Positions 52,753-61,285 of a stretch of 64,000 nucleotides of DNA are shown here, in pieces (position 1 is the stretch's first letter; every line of letters begins with the position of its first letter). The DNA comes from Chryseobacterium antibioticum (GTDB lineage: Bacteria > Bacteroidota > Bacteroidia > Flavobacteriales > Weeksellaceae): the NCBI RefSeq assembly GCF_012927325.1, contig NZ_JABBGI010000001.1, positions 1 through 64,000 on the forward strand. The letters are read 5' to 3'. Below the pieces are notes generated by a model, which was not told where the DNA came from, did no database searches, and saw only the letters and a list, made by a program, of their open reading frames with translations. The position numbers were made by a program, and so were the translations under genes.

Positions 52753-52774
52753 CTTCAGAATTTCTTCAGAATTT
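52753..52774 (+). promoter_or_regulatory. tandem 11-bp direct repeat, likely response-regulator binding site
   Basis: CTTCAGAATTT occurs twice without gap (52753-52763, 52764-52774), 31 bases before the porin ATG at 52806. An 11-bp helical period is what OmpR/PhoB-type dimers bind. No close TAnnTTTG box is seen, consistent with an activator-dependent promoter. Confidence 0.65.
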
Positions 52775-52805
52775 ATGTATTGTTTAGGTGCAAACAAAAG
52801 CGCCA

Positions 52806-54218
52806 ATGAAAAAATTACTAATTATTTTCAGTTTAGCAGTTATACAATATGCATACGGACAGGATACCGTACATGTAAATAAAAGCCCTGAAGAAGTTTC
52901 TTCTGAAAAAAATCCTTTAGATGTGGGAGAACTTAAAATAAACCTCAACTCTAAAGGGGACAGATGGCTTAAATTCGGGATTTCCAGTCAGATTTGGCTC
53001 CGCAGTATGGATAACAACCCCGGAACATTGGTTAACGGAGTTCCTCAGGAACAAACTTATGATGCCGGGATCCGGAGAATGAGATTAATCATTCAGAGCC
53101 AGGTTACGCCTTTTTATTCTGTTTTTTTACAGGTGGGAATTAATAATCAGAGTTTTATTTCAGGTGGTGGAACGGGTACCGGAAACAATGGAGCCGGAAA
53201 AAAAGCGCCTTTCTTTTTTCATGATGCGTATAATGAACTGGCCATTATTCCAAGAAATGATTTTCAGACGGGAAAACCGAACAAAAATAACCTTTACTTA
53301 GGAGCAGGACTGCATTCATGGAATGGGGTAAGCAGATTAACCAATGCAAGTACCACCAAAATGCTTGCAGGTGATATTCCTGTTTTTAATTTTCCAACGA
53401 TAGAAATAGCCGACCAGTTTTCAAGACAATTGGGAATTTTTGTACATGGAGAACTGGATCGGATTAATTACCGTTTCAGTGTCAACAAACCTTTTGCCAC
53501 CAATTTAAAACCTAATGTAGGAGGTGCAGCCGTAGACAATAACCAAAGCGGAAAACTATCTTATTCCGGATATGCATTCTATCAGTTCTTTAACAAAGAA
53601 ACGACGGTGACTTCCTTCCTTCCCGGAAATAATTTAGCTACAAAAAAAGTTCTGAATCTGGGAGCGGGTTTTTACACAAACAAAAATGGCACCCAATCTC
53701 AGCCGTCGGAAAATATTTTTGAATCTCATGATGTCAATATTTTTGGAGCAGATGTTTATACAGAACTTCCGGTAGGAGATAAAAGTAAAGAAATGGGGCT
53801 TACGCTGTATTCCGTTTATTACAATTACAACTATGGCCCAGACTATTTAAGAGTAAGCGGTCTTTTGAATCCCGGTACTCCGGATTCAGACTTTACGGGA
53901 CAAAAAGCACTTGAAGGAGCCGGAAATAACAGGGTTTTGATGGGAACAGGAAACATATGGTTCTCGCAGGTGGGTTTTGTTCTTCCGAAATTCAGTACTA
54001 TCCTGAAGGTGCAGCCATTTTTCAATTATGCACTTAAAGATATGAAAGCGCTCAATCAAAGTGGAAGCTATTATGACATCGGCGCCAATTTTTATCTGTA
54101 TGGTCAAAATGCAAGAATCGTTGCTCAATACAGCAGCAGACCGCTTTATGATCCCGCATCCAAAACAGTTTTTGACAGAAAAGGTGAATTTTTGCTGTCT
54201 TTTCAAATCGTACTTTAA
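52806..54218 (+). CDS. outer-membrane porin (phosphate-selective O/P type)
   Basis: 470 residues from the ATG at 52806 (a GTG six codons upstream is unlikely) with a signal peptide (ends AYGQ). The N-terminal region LKINLNSKGDRWLKFGISSQIWLR, amphipathic beta strands and the aromatic C-terminus (GEFLLSFQIVL) indicate an outer-membrane porin of the OprP/O type. With the MHS permease after it, it would bring a dicarboxylate, for example 2-oxoglutarate, across the outer membrane. It is set apart from the kinase by the tandem repeat site. Confidence 0.8.
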   Translation: MKKLLIIFSLAVIQYAYGQDTVHVNKSPEEVSSEKNPLDVGELKINLNSKGDRWLKFGISSQIWLRSMDNNPGTLVNGVPQEQTYDAGIRRMRLIIQSQVTPFYSVFLQVGINNQSFISGGGTGTGNNGAGKKAPFFFHDAYNELAIIPRNDFQTGKPNKNNLYLGAGLHSWNGVSRLTNASTTKMLAGDIPVFNFPTIEIADQFSRQLGIFVHGELDRINYRFSVNKPFATNLKPNVGGAAVDNNQSGKLSYSGYAFYQFFNKETTVTSFLPGNNLATKKVLNLGAGFYTNKNGTQSQPSENIFESHDVNIFGADVYTELPVGDKSKEMGLTLYSVYYNYNYGPDYLRVSGLLNPGTPDSDFTGQKALEGAGNNRVLMGTGNIWFSQVGFVLPKFSTILKVQPFFNYALKDMKALNQSGSYYDIGANFYLYGQNARIVAQYSSRPLYDPASKTVFDRKGEFLLSFQIVL

Positions 54219-54239
54219 AAAATTTAATATCTTACTCAT

Positions 54240-55532
54240 ATGAATACTACTCAAATTACAACTGCTCAAAGGATCAAGGCCATTGTGGGCGGTTCCGTAG
54301 GAAACCTCGTGGAATGGTACGACTGGTACGCCTACGCTGCTTTTGCTATTTACTTTTCCAATTCATTTTTTCCGGATTCTGATCTGAATGCCCAGCTGAT
54401 GAATACCGCAGGAATATTTGCAGTCGGCTTTCTGATGCGTCCTATCGGAGGCTGGATATTCGGAAGCATTGCTGATAAGGTCGGAAGAAAAAAAGCAATG
54501 ACCCTTTCAGTCTTGTTAATGTCTTTCGGTTCTCTTCTTATTGCACTGACTCCCACTTATAAAACCATAGGGATTCTGGCACCCGCATTACTATTGATTG
54601 CCAGATTATTACAAGGACTAAGTGTCGGCGGAGAATACGGTGTTTCTGCAACGTACCTGAGCGAAATGGCATCCGAAAATCGCAGAGGTTTTTATTCAAG
54701 CTTCCAATATGTAACGCTTATAGGCGGGCAATTGATTGCATTGGGAATTCAGTTGATTCTACAGAAACTTCTTTTAACGGAAACTCAGCTCGAAGAATGG
54801 GGCTGGAGAATTCCTTTTGTGATCGGAGCATTACTTTCTGTGATTGCCCTATATTTAAGAGCTAACCTTCATGAAACGGAAGCTTTTGAGAACAAAAAAG
54901 AGGTGAGCGATAAGAAAAAAGGAACGGTTACAGAACTTCTCAAGCATCCTAAAGCCCTGCTTACCGTAATCGGCCTGACACTAGGTGGAACTCTGGCTTT
55001 TTATACGTATACGACCTATATGCAGAAGTTTTTAGTGAACACCGTGCATCTTACCAAAGAGCAATCTACCCTTATTTCATTTATCTCATTATTTATATTT
55101 GCTTGCCTGCAGCCTGTATTCGGAGCACTGTCTGATAAGATCGGAAGGAGACCGTTACTTTTAGGTTTTGGAATTCTGGGTACGCTATGTACGGTTCCGC
55201 TTCTTACGACTTTAAGTACCACAACTTCAATGTGGACTGCATTTTTCCTGATCATGGCAGCCCTGATCATTGTCAGCGGTTACACTTCCATCAATGCCGT
55301 TGTAAAAGCAGAACTTTTCCCTTCTGAAATACGGGCCCTGGGAGTAGGCCTTCCCTATGCTCTTACGGTAGCTATTTTCGGAGGAACGGCAGAATATATC
55401 GCTCTATGGTTCAAACAATCAGGAACAGAACAATATTTTTACTGGTATATCACGGGATGTATTTTATTTTCTCTGATCGTGTATGCCGGGATGAAGGATA
55501 CCAAAGACAACTCCTCACTGGATAAAGATTAA
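54240..55532 (+). CDS. MHS-family MFS permease (KgtP-like)
   Basis: 430 residues, 12 membrane helices. The metabolite:H+ symporter family marks are NLVEWYDWYAYAAFAIYF at the start, FGSIADKVGRKKAMTLS (MFS signature) and GLSVGGEYGVSATYLSE in helix 4 and after. The closest well-known members are 2-oxoglutarate permease KgtP and citrate permeases. It is the fourth gene of the regulator-kinase-porin-permease module, 21 bases after the porin. Substrate is inferred. Confidence 0.9.
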   Translation: MNTTQITTAQRIKAIVGGSVGNLVEWYDWYAYAAFAIYFSNSFFPDSDLNAQLMNTAGIFAVGFLMRPIGGWIFGSIADKVGRKKAMTLSVLLMSFGSLLIALTPTYKTIGILAPALLLIARLLQGLSVGGEYGVSATYLSEMASENRRGFYSSFQYVTLIGGQLIALGIQLILQKLLLTETQLEEWGWRIPFVIGALLSVIALYLRANLHETEAFENKKEVSDKKKGTVTELLKHPKALLTVIGLTLGGTLAFYTYTTYMQKFLVNTVHLTKEQSTLISFISLFIFACLQPVFGALSDKIGRRPLLLGFGILGTLCTVPLLTTLSTTTSMWTAFFLIMAALIIVSGYTSINAVVKAELFPSEIRALGVGLPYALTVAIFGGTAEYIALWFKQSGTEQYFYWYITGCILFSLIVYAGMKDTKDNSSLDKD

Positions 55533-55619
55533 AATAAATAACCTGAGTTCATGATAAGATATTTCTATTTTTAATCATGTCAGGAAGTTTGATAATGACT
55601 CCCAGGAAAGTATCGAGGA

Positions 55620-55656
55620 ATATCCTTGTCAAGGTTTAAAACCTTGACAAGGATAT
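55620..55656. repeat. perfect 18-bp palindrome
   Basis: The arms 55620-55637 and 55639-55656 (ATATCCTTGTCAAGGTTT and its complement) are separated by one base. It lies in a gene-free gap with no T run, so it looks like a dispersed palindromic element or operator and not a terminator. Confidence 0.85.
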
Positions 55657-55744
55657 CAACAGGAACGTCCAACCTCACCGTTCTTCCGACTTTAAACTCT
55701 CTTAACCTTAATCTATCAAATTTAATCAGGTTAATAGATATAAC

Positions 55745-55787
55745 AACTGGGCGCCGCAGAAAATCTGCGGCGCCCAGTTTTATTTTT
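55745..55787. terminator. strong bidirectional terminator
   Basis: A perfect 16-bp stem, AACTGGGCGCCGCAGA / TCTGCGGCGCCCAGTT, with an AAA loop and T-rich tail TTATTTTT. It separates the MHS permease gene (plus) from the convergent 70-residue gene (minus). Confidence 0.92.
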
Positions 55788-55998
55788 AATGGTAAGCCTT
55801 TTTAAATTTCTCCACCATGCTATCCAGATTATGACGCTGGACATATACACTCTTCACATCCTGATATCTTGGTGACTTGTAAAAAACCTCATGGAAATCC
55901 ATACTTCCGTTTCCTACTTTCACTACTTTCTGTACATCGATATTCAGTTTTTTCAGTTCGTCTTTAAAGACTTTAAATTCATCTTGTATATTGCTCAT
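55786..55998 (-). CDS. small charged protein, unknown
   Basis: 70 residues: DEFKVFKDELKKLNIDVQKV at the start and SVYVQRHNLDSMVEKFKKAYH at the end, with a central GNGSMDFHEVFYKSPRYQ. It is soluble, acidic then basic, without a domain I recognise. The clear start and stop between a strong terminator and a 636-base gap, and the coherent composition, support a real gene. Similar small proteins are common in Chryseobacterium. Function unknown. Confidence 0.6.
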   Translation of the reverse strand: MSNIQDEFKVFKDELKKLNIDVQKVVKVGNGSMDFHEVFYKSPRYQDVKSVYVQRHNLDSMVEKFKKAYH

Positions 55999-56577
55999 TT
56001 ATATTTTTGGATTTTTAGTTAAAAAATTCAACTTTACACTTTACACCCTTCATTCGCCTGGGGCATGTTCTAAATTTATAATAAAATTAGTGAATTTTTC
56101 AATATAACCATCAGGTAAATGCTATTTTTTTATCAAATTTTCGATTTTCATAAGGATTTTACATTTTTTGAGAATAATAAAATAAATTAAAGCTAATAAA
56201 ATTGTAGAGAAAATCTAGTTAAAAAGCCGATTAATTCAGGAAAAACAATCGAAAAAAACAAATCTTCTTTTGAACAGGATAAACCATTGGGATATGTTGC
56301 TTTAGTTCAATATGATCAGGAAAATTGATGGAAAATTTGCTGAAATGGCGCAATGTCGCAATGATTTTTCATGGTATCGCGTTTTGAAGCACAAGAAAAT
56401 TAAAAATTTTCAGCAAGAGGAAGAAAAATATTGATGGTGATTTTCGGGATTTGAAATTGATCTTTGTGGATCACTTCGTTCCTTGCAATAACAGTGGATT
56501 AGCGACAGTTTCAAAATAACAAAACTCTTGTCCCATTATATTTAAACATACTTTTATAAAATAATTTAAAACATTTT
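55999..56577. other. gene-free stretch with coding remnants
   Basis: No ORF here is convincing. About 56223-56328 reads in one frame as a plausible protein fragment (PINSGKTIEKNKSSFEQDK, then PLGYVALVQYDQEN and a stop) with no start. From 56341 the words TGGCGCAATGTCGCAATGA and GTGGATCACTTCGTTCCTTG resemble short dispersed repeats or decayed DNA. Apart from the promoter at its right end I see nothing functional. Confidence 0.35.
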
Positions 56578-56602
56578 GTAACATTTTAAAAAAGACCGTC
56601 TC
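56578..56602 (+). promoter_or_regulatory. ECF-sigma-type promoter of the hydrolase/sigma operon
   Basis: GTAAC (56578-56582) and CGTCTC (56597-56602) are separated by 14 bases, 32 bases before the ATG. The pair resembles ECF-sigma promoters (AAC ... CGTC), which usually drive the sigma gene itself, so autoregulation is likely. Spacing is at the short end. Confidence 0.5.
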
Positions 56603-56634
56603 TAAAAGGCAGATTCACATTAAAATTTTATACA

Positions 56635-57486
56635 ATGAAAAAATACAAAATCTTCTTTATTCTGGTATTAGTTTTTGCAGCCGTATGCAATATATTTGGA
56701 CAAACAAAAACCTATCCTTTTGAAGTAAAAAAGACAGGGAAAGGTAACCAGTCTATCATCTTTATTCCTGGATTTGCTTCTTCCGGAGAGGTATGGAATG
56801 ACACCGTCACTCAGTTTGACAAGAAATTCTCCTGCTATGTATTAACAATGAAAGGGTTTGCCGGAGTAAAACCATTGGCAGATGCCAATTTTAAAGACTG
56901 GGAAAAAGGAATTGCTGAGTATATAAAGGATCAGAAAATTGAAAACCCTATTATCATCGGACATAGTATGGGAGGTAGCCTGGCTATGGCATTAGCGGCA
57001 GATTATCCTGAATTGGTTTCAAAAATAGTTGTTGTAGACGCCCTTCCGTGTCTGGCTGCACTGTCGGATCCCAATTTTAAGTCTAAGGAGAATAATGACT
57101 GTACCTCAACCATCAATACATTGAAAGCAATGAGTGATGAACAGTTTAAACAAATGCAAACCGGCACTATCCCCCGTCTTGTAGCCGATCCTTCAATGCA
57201 GGAAACAGTTATTAACTGGAGCATGAAGTCGGACAGGACAACATTTGCAAAGATGTACTGTGACTTCTCCAATACTGACCTTAGGGAAAAAATACAGACT
57301 ATTCAGTGTCCCTCCCTTATCCTGCTGGAATCTTATTTTGTAAATTTCAAGCCGGCTATTGAAGGTCAATATAAAAATTTAAAAAGTACAGATATGAGAT
57401 ATGCTTCAAAAGGGCTTCATTTTATCATGTATGACGACAAAGAATGGTACTTTGAACAGTTAAATAACTTTTTATCATCAAAATAA
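56635..57486 (+). CDS. secreted alpha/beta hydrolase in ECF-sigma operon
   Basis: 283 residues with a signal peptide ending near NIFGQ (residue 23). Serine hydrolase motifs are FIPGFASSGEVW, nucleophile S111 in IGHSMGGSLA, VVVDALPC and a C-terminal histidine in KGLHFIMYDD. It is periplasmic or exported. The stop overlaps the sigma gene start by one base (TAATG), so it is the first gene of a tightly coupled hydrolase-sigma-membrane protein operon. It may be both a target and a part of the stress response. The substrate is unknown. Confidence 0.88.
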   Translation: MKKYKIFFILVLVFAAVCNIFGQTKTYPFEVKKTGKGNQSIIFIPGFASSGEVWNDTVTQFDKKFSCYVLTMKGFAGVKPLADANFKDWEKGIAEYIKDQKIENPIIIGHSMGGSLAMALAADYPELVSKIVVVDALPCLAALSDPNFKSKENNDCTSTINTLKAMSDEQFKQMQTGTIPRLVADPSMQETVINWSMKSDRTTFAKMYCDFSNTDLREKIQTIQCPSLILLESYFVNFKPAIEGQYKNLKSTDMRYASKGLHFIMYDDKEWYFEQLNNFLSSK

Positions 57487-57953
57487 TGGCATTTGAAGAT
57501 ATATATGAGCTCTACTGGCAGAAGATATTCCGTTTGTGCATGGGATATGTAAACAATTCTGAACTGGCGCAGGATCTCGCACAGGAAACCTTCATTATTG
57601 TTTGGCGCCAGCTTCCAAAATTCAGAAATGAATCCAGCATCGGAACATGGATCTTTAGAATCGCTTCGAATAACTGTTTAAAACAGATCGAAAAGGAGAA
57701 AAGATTTACGAAAGCTGATCTTCCTGTTCATCTTGAAGAAAAAAAGCAGGAATCTCTTGAACCGCAGATCCAGATGCTCTATCAGTTTATTTCTGAGCTG
57801 CCTGAAACAGACCGTATTATTATTTCTCTGGAACTGGAAGAAGTAAAGCAGGCAGAAATTGCCGGCATTGTGGGACTATCTGAATCCAACATACGGGTAA
57901 GGATTCACAGGATAAAAGAAAAATTAACAAAAAGATTCAAAGAAAATGGCTAA
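57486..57953 (+). CDS. ECF-type RNA polymerase sigma factor
   Basis: 155 residues. Region 2 (about 7-75) has YWQKIFRLCMGYVNNSELAQ and DLAQETFIIVWRQL (promoter -10 and core binding); region 4 (about 100-152) has LPETDRIIISLELEE and EIAGIVGLSESNIRVRIHR, the HTH for the -35. No region 3, as expected. It overlaps the hydrolase gene by one base and the next gene by eight. A GTAAC/CGTCTC promoter before the operon suggests it turns on itself. Confidence 0.93.
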   Translation: MAFEDIYELYWQKIFRLCMGYVNNSELAQDLAQETFIIVWRQLPKFRNESSIGTWIFRIASNNCLKQIEKEKRFTKADLPVHLEEKKQESLEPQIQMLYQFISELPETDRIIISLELEEVKQAEIAGIVGLSESNIRVRIHRIKEKLTKRFKENG

Positions 57954-58536
57954 TAATATAGATTTTAAAAACCTCTGGAAACAACAGACTGTGGAGAAAC
58001 CCAGCATAGAAGAACTGCTGGGCAGGTTGAAAAAATTCAGGAAAGAAAATATACGTAGATTAATCATTACCAATATTTTGCTGATCGTAACCAGTGTATT
58101 TATAGGACTGATCTGGTACCATTACCAGCCTCAACTGGCTACAACTAAAATAGGGATTGTATTGGTCATTCTGGCCATGGTTATTTTCCTGTTCACTTAT
58201 AACCAGCTGTTTATGAACTTTCATAAACTGGACAGCACCCAGACGAATACAGAATATTTAAACAACCTGTATTCTCTGAATAACAAACAGAAATTTATGC
58301 AGACCACCATGCTGAATCTCTACTTCATTATGCTGTTCGCCGGAATAAGTCTATATATGTATGAATATGCTTCAAGAATGAAGATGGTATATACAGTTAC
58401 TACCTATGCACTCACTTTTTTGTGGATAGCCTTCAACTGGTTTTATTTAAGACCTAAAACCATAAAGAAGCAACAGGCAAAACTTAATGGATTAATTAAT
58501 AAATTTGAAGAAATTAATGATCAGTTGAAAGATTAA
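57946..58536 (+). CDS. membrane protein, probable anti-sigma factor
   Basis: 196 residues. A cytosolic start of about 35 residues (IDFKNLWKQQTVEKPSIEEL) precedes four membrane helices (about 37-57, 66-85, 120-140, 146-163) and a short cytosolic tail. No zinc-finger HxxxCxxC is present, so it is not of the usual zinc anti-sigma kind, but the eight-base overlap with the sigma gene and the cytosolic N-terminal region make it a good anti-sigma candidate. What signal it senses is unknown. Confidence 0.65.
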   Translation: MANNIDFKNLWKQQTVEKPSIEELLGRLKKFRKENIRRLIITNILLIVTSVFIGLIWYHYQPQLATTKIGIVLVILAMVIFLFTYNQLFMNFHKLDSTQTNTEYLNNLYSLNNKQKFMQTTMLNLYFIMLFAGISLYMYEYASRMKMVYTVTTYALTFLWIAFNWFYLRPKTIKKQQAKLNGLINKFEEINDQLKD

Positions 58537-58588
58537 CTTCCGGCTGGTATTAAAGCTTATTTTACTCCTATCATTAACAATCTAAAGA

Positions 58589-59200
58589 ATGGAAGACGCC
58601 AACAAAAAACACTGGGAGCATGTGTATGAGACCAAAAATCCGGACCAGGTAAGCTGGACACAGGAAAAACCACAGACTTCACTTGATTTCATTCGTTCTT
58701 TCGGATTGGGAAAAGAAGCCAGGATCATTGATATAGGAGGCGGAGACAGTCATCTTGTTGATTTTTTACTGGATGAAGGATACAGAAACATCACGGTCCT
58801 CGACATTTCGGAAAAAGCTTTGGAAAAAGCAAAAGCAAGATTGGGAAGTGAGGCTGAAAAAGTAAAGTGGATCGTCTCTGACATTACAGAATTTGAAACT
58901 GATGAAACCTACGACATCTGGCATGACAGAGCCGCCTTTCATTTTTTAACCACCCCGGAACAGGTCTCAAAATATACCAATACAACTGAAAAAAATGTCA
59001 AAGGCTTCATAATTATAGGAACTTTCTCCAAAAACGGCCCGATAAAGTGTAGCGGACTGAATATTCAGCAGTATGATGGCGAATCACTGTCTGCCAATTT
59101 TGGAGCAGGTTTTGAAAAAATAAAATGCCTTACAGAAAACCACACCACTCCATTTGGTACGGTACAAAATTTCGTGTTTTGCAGTTTTAAAAAAATATAA
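58589..59200 (+). CDS. class I SAM-dependent methyltransferase
   Basis: 203 residues. After HWEHVYETKNPDQVSWTQEK, a start common to a family of bacterial methyltransferases, comes the SAM-binding loop RIIDIGGGDSHLVDFLLD (motif I), then VLDISEKAL and WHDRAAFHFL. It is a Methyltransf_25/UbiE-like domain. Substrate unknown; related proteins are often called thiopurine or small-molecule methyltransferases. It follows the sigma operon by 52 bases but need not belong to it. The gap 59201-59433 is T-rich and holds no gene. Confidence 0.88.
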   Translation: MEDANKKHWEHVYETKNPDQVSWTQEKPQTSLDFIRSFGLGKEARIIDIGGGDSHLVDFLLDEGYRNITVLDISEKALEKAKARLGSEAEKVKWIVSDITEFETDETYDIWHDRAAFHFLTTPEQVSKYTNTTEKNVKGFIIIGTFSKNGPIKCSGLNIQQYDGESLSANFGAGFEKIKCLTENHTTPFGTVQNFVFCSFKKI

Positions 59201-59433
59201 ATCGCTTGATTAATTTATTTTTTGAATTTTGATAATCTTTTTTTTATTTCTTATTAAAATTAAAATTCCAGAACACACCCTGTTTTTTTTTCATTTACAT
59301 ACCAATTCAATAGTTTTAATGATTTTTTCAAGACAAATAAAGACATTTAAGAAAGAATACATCATAAAAAATAACGATTTATTATTTATTTTATTTATTT
59401 TTAACACACCTACAACCTTAATAATATAATATT

Positions 59434-61218
59434 ATGAAAAGACTATTACTAATCATTGTTTCAGGCTTAGCCTGCTCCAATTTTTACTCACAGAAGGTCG
59501 AATTCCAGGAGTGTGGAACCGATGAATTGATGCGAAAGCACTATGAAAGGTATCCGGAACAGAAAGCTCAGGATGATGCCTTTAATTTAGAATTATCAAA
59601 ACTGATCAAAAGCGGGAAATTTTCCAACACTTTAAATAAAAAACAGGTCTATGAAATTCCTGTCGTTGTCCATGTGGTAGGCGACGGAAGTGCTATTGGA
59701 ACCGTCAATAACAAATCTGATGCAGATATTATAGCATGGGTTAATTATACCAACGGTGTATTTTCGGGAAATGCTTCCAGCGGAATGTCCGGAACCAGTG
59801 CGATACTCCCTGTAAAATTTGTTTTTGCCAAAGTAGACCCCAGCTGTAATACCACAAACGGAATCAACAGGATCAATGCTTCCCATCTACCTAAATATGT
59901 AAGCGGCGGAGTCAATAATGACAATACGACCAATGCGGTAACGGCTTCTGAAATCACCGCTTTAGGAATGTGGGATACCAGCAAGTATTACAATATTTAT
60001 GTGGTTAAAAAACTGACTTCCAACTCAGGGGGATTAAACGGATTTGCTTATTATCCGGGAGGCAGTAATGATTATTCTTTCATGTCTACCAATGCTTCTG
60101 CAGTCAATGCACAAACTTTAGCCCATGAATTCGGGCATGCCCTTGGTTTACGTCATACTCATGAAGGCTACACTGAATCTACAGGAGCCTGCCCTACCAA
60201 TACCGACTGCACGCTTCAGGGAGATCTTGTATGTGATACTGAACCGATGAAAAGTCTTTACCACTCTTCTGTTCCAAGTAGCTGCCAAACAGGGCAAATC
60301 AATCCTTGTACTACCCAAATATACGCTGGCGGAGAGAAAAATGTTATGGCTTATACCTACTGTTTCAGAAACCTGTTTACACTAGGACAGGCAGACAGAG
60401 CCACCGCACAGCTGTTGCAATACAGACAGTCTTTAATCAACTCACCTGTGGCTTCTTCCACAACTCCTAACAACAGCTCTGTTTTAACAGCAACTTGTAC
60501 TCCTACTTCCATGACGAATCCTGGAAACTTCAACATCGGTGTCACTTCTGTGAAATTTGCCAACATCAATAATTACTCGGCTAATTACAAACAGGCTTCT
60601 AATAATTTTTACGAAAACTTTACCGGAAACTACTGTTCTGGCGTATCAAAAACCAATATTCCATCCAATACAGCAACTGCGCTTACTGTTGCACCAGGAA
60701 CAAGCAATGCCCATATTATAAAAGCTTATATCGATTATAATAACGACGGGCAATTCAATGAAACTACGGAACTTGTGCTTAATCAAAGCGGGATCAGCAG
60801 CGGTTCTGTTGCTACGGCATCGGTAACTCCGCCGGCAAGTGCCGTTGCCAATATTCCTTTAAGAATGAGAGTGATTGGAGAATTTAACGGAACAGCAGTT
60901 ACCGCTTGTTCTACTCCAAAATACGGGCAGGTAGAAGATTATTCAGTGATCATTGACCGCCAGACTGTATTATCTGTAGAAAATACAGGTAAGAAAAATA
61001 CCACAGAGATTACGAAAGACGAAAATTCTGTATATGTTAAAAGTGACCTGAAAATCTCCACACTGCATATCTACGATGCTTCGGGAAGGCTACTTACCAG
61101 CAGGACAGATATAAAATCGTCTGAATTCAGATTCCCTGTCAACGAAAAGAATACGATCTTAACAGTAGCTGTGGTTCTGGAAAACGGAAAAGTAGTCACT
61201 AAGAAATTAAAATTTTAA
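59434..61218 (+). CDS. secreted M43-family zinc metalloprotease with GEVED and T9SS domains
   Basis: 594 residues. Signal peptide (about 1-20, ends NFYSQ), propeptide, then an M43 (pappalysin/cytophagalysin) catalytic domain with the metzincin motif H231-E-x-x-H235-x-x-G-x-x-H241 and the Met-turn near KNVMAYTYC. Next is a GEVED domain (about 370-510: IKAYIDYNNDGQFNETTEL, YGQVEDYSVII). A C-terminal T9SS sorting domain (about 520-594: LSVENTGKKN..., LHIYDASGRLLTS, VVTKKLKF) sends it to the surface. Probably digests extracellular protein. A terminator follows. Confidence 0.92.
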   Translation: MKRLLLIIVSGLACSNFYSQKVEFQECGTDELMRKHYERYPEQKAQDDAFNLELSKLIKSGKFSNTLNKKQVYEIPVVVHVVGDGSAIGTVNNKSDADIIAWVNYTNGVFSGNASSGMSGTSAILPVKFVFAKVDPSCNTTNGINRINASHLPKYVSGGVNNDNTTNAVTASEITALGMWDTSKYYNIYVVKKLTSNSGGLNGFAYYPGGSNDYSFMSTNASAVNAQTLAHEFGHALGLRHTHEGYTESTGACPTNTDCTLQGDLVCDTEPMKSLYHSSVPSSCQTGQINPCTTQIYAGGEKNVMAYTYCFRNLFTLGQADRATAQLLQYRQSLINSPVASSTTPNNSSVLTATCTPTSMTNPGNFNIGVTSVKFANINNYSANYKQASNNFYENFTGNYCSGVSKTNIPSNTATALTVAPGTSNAHIIKAYIDYNNDGQFNETTELVLNQSGISSGSVATASVTPPASAVANIPLRMRVIGEFNGTAVTACSTPKYGQVEDYSVIIDRQTVLSVENTGKKNTTEITKDENSVYVKSDLKISTLHIYDASGRLLTSRTDIKSSEFRFPVNEKNTILTVAVVLENGKVVTKKLKF

Positions 61219-61236
61219 GAAACCCCATTCAAATGG

Positions 61237-61266
61237 AAAAGAGAGCTCAACGGCTCTCTTTTTGTT
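61237..61266 (+). terminator. rho-independent terminator
   Basis: AAAAGAGAGC (61237-61246), TCAACG loop, GCTCTCTTTT (61253-61262), then TTGTTTTT. It lies between the convergent protease and ABC exporter genes. Confidence 0.88.
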
Positions 61267-61285
61267 TTTATATATAATCAATTGA

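Noticed and set aside
59229..59429. 66-residue ORF in the T-rich gap before the M43 protease
   Set aside because: Made of phenylalanine, isoleucine and lysine from low-complexity DNA; no plausible start context or domain.
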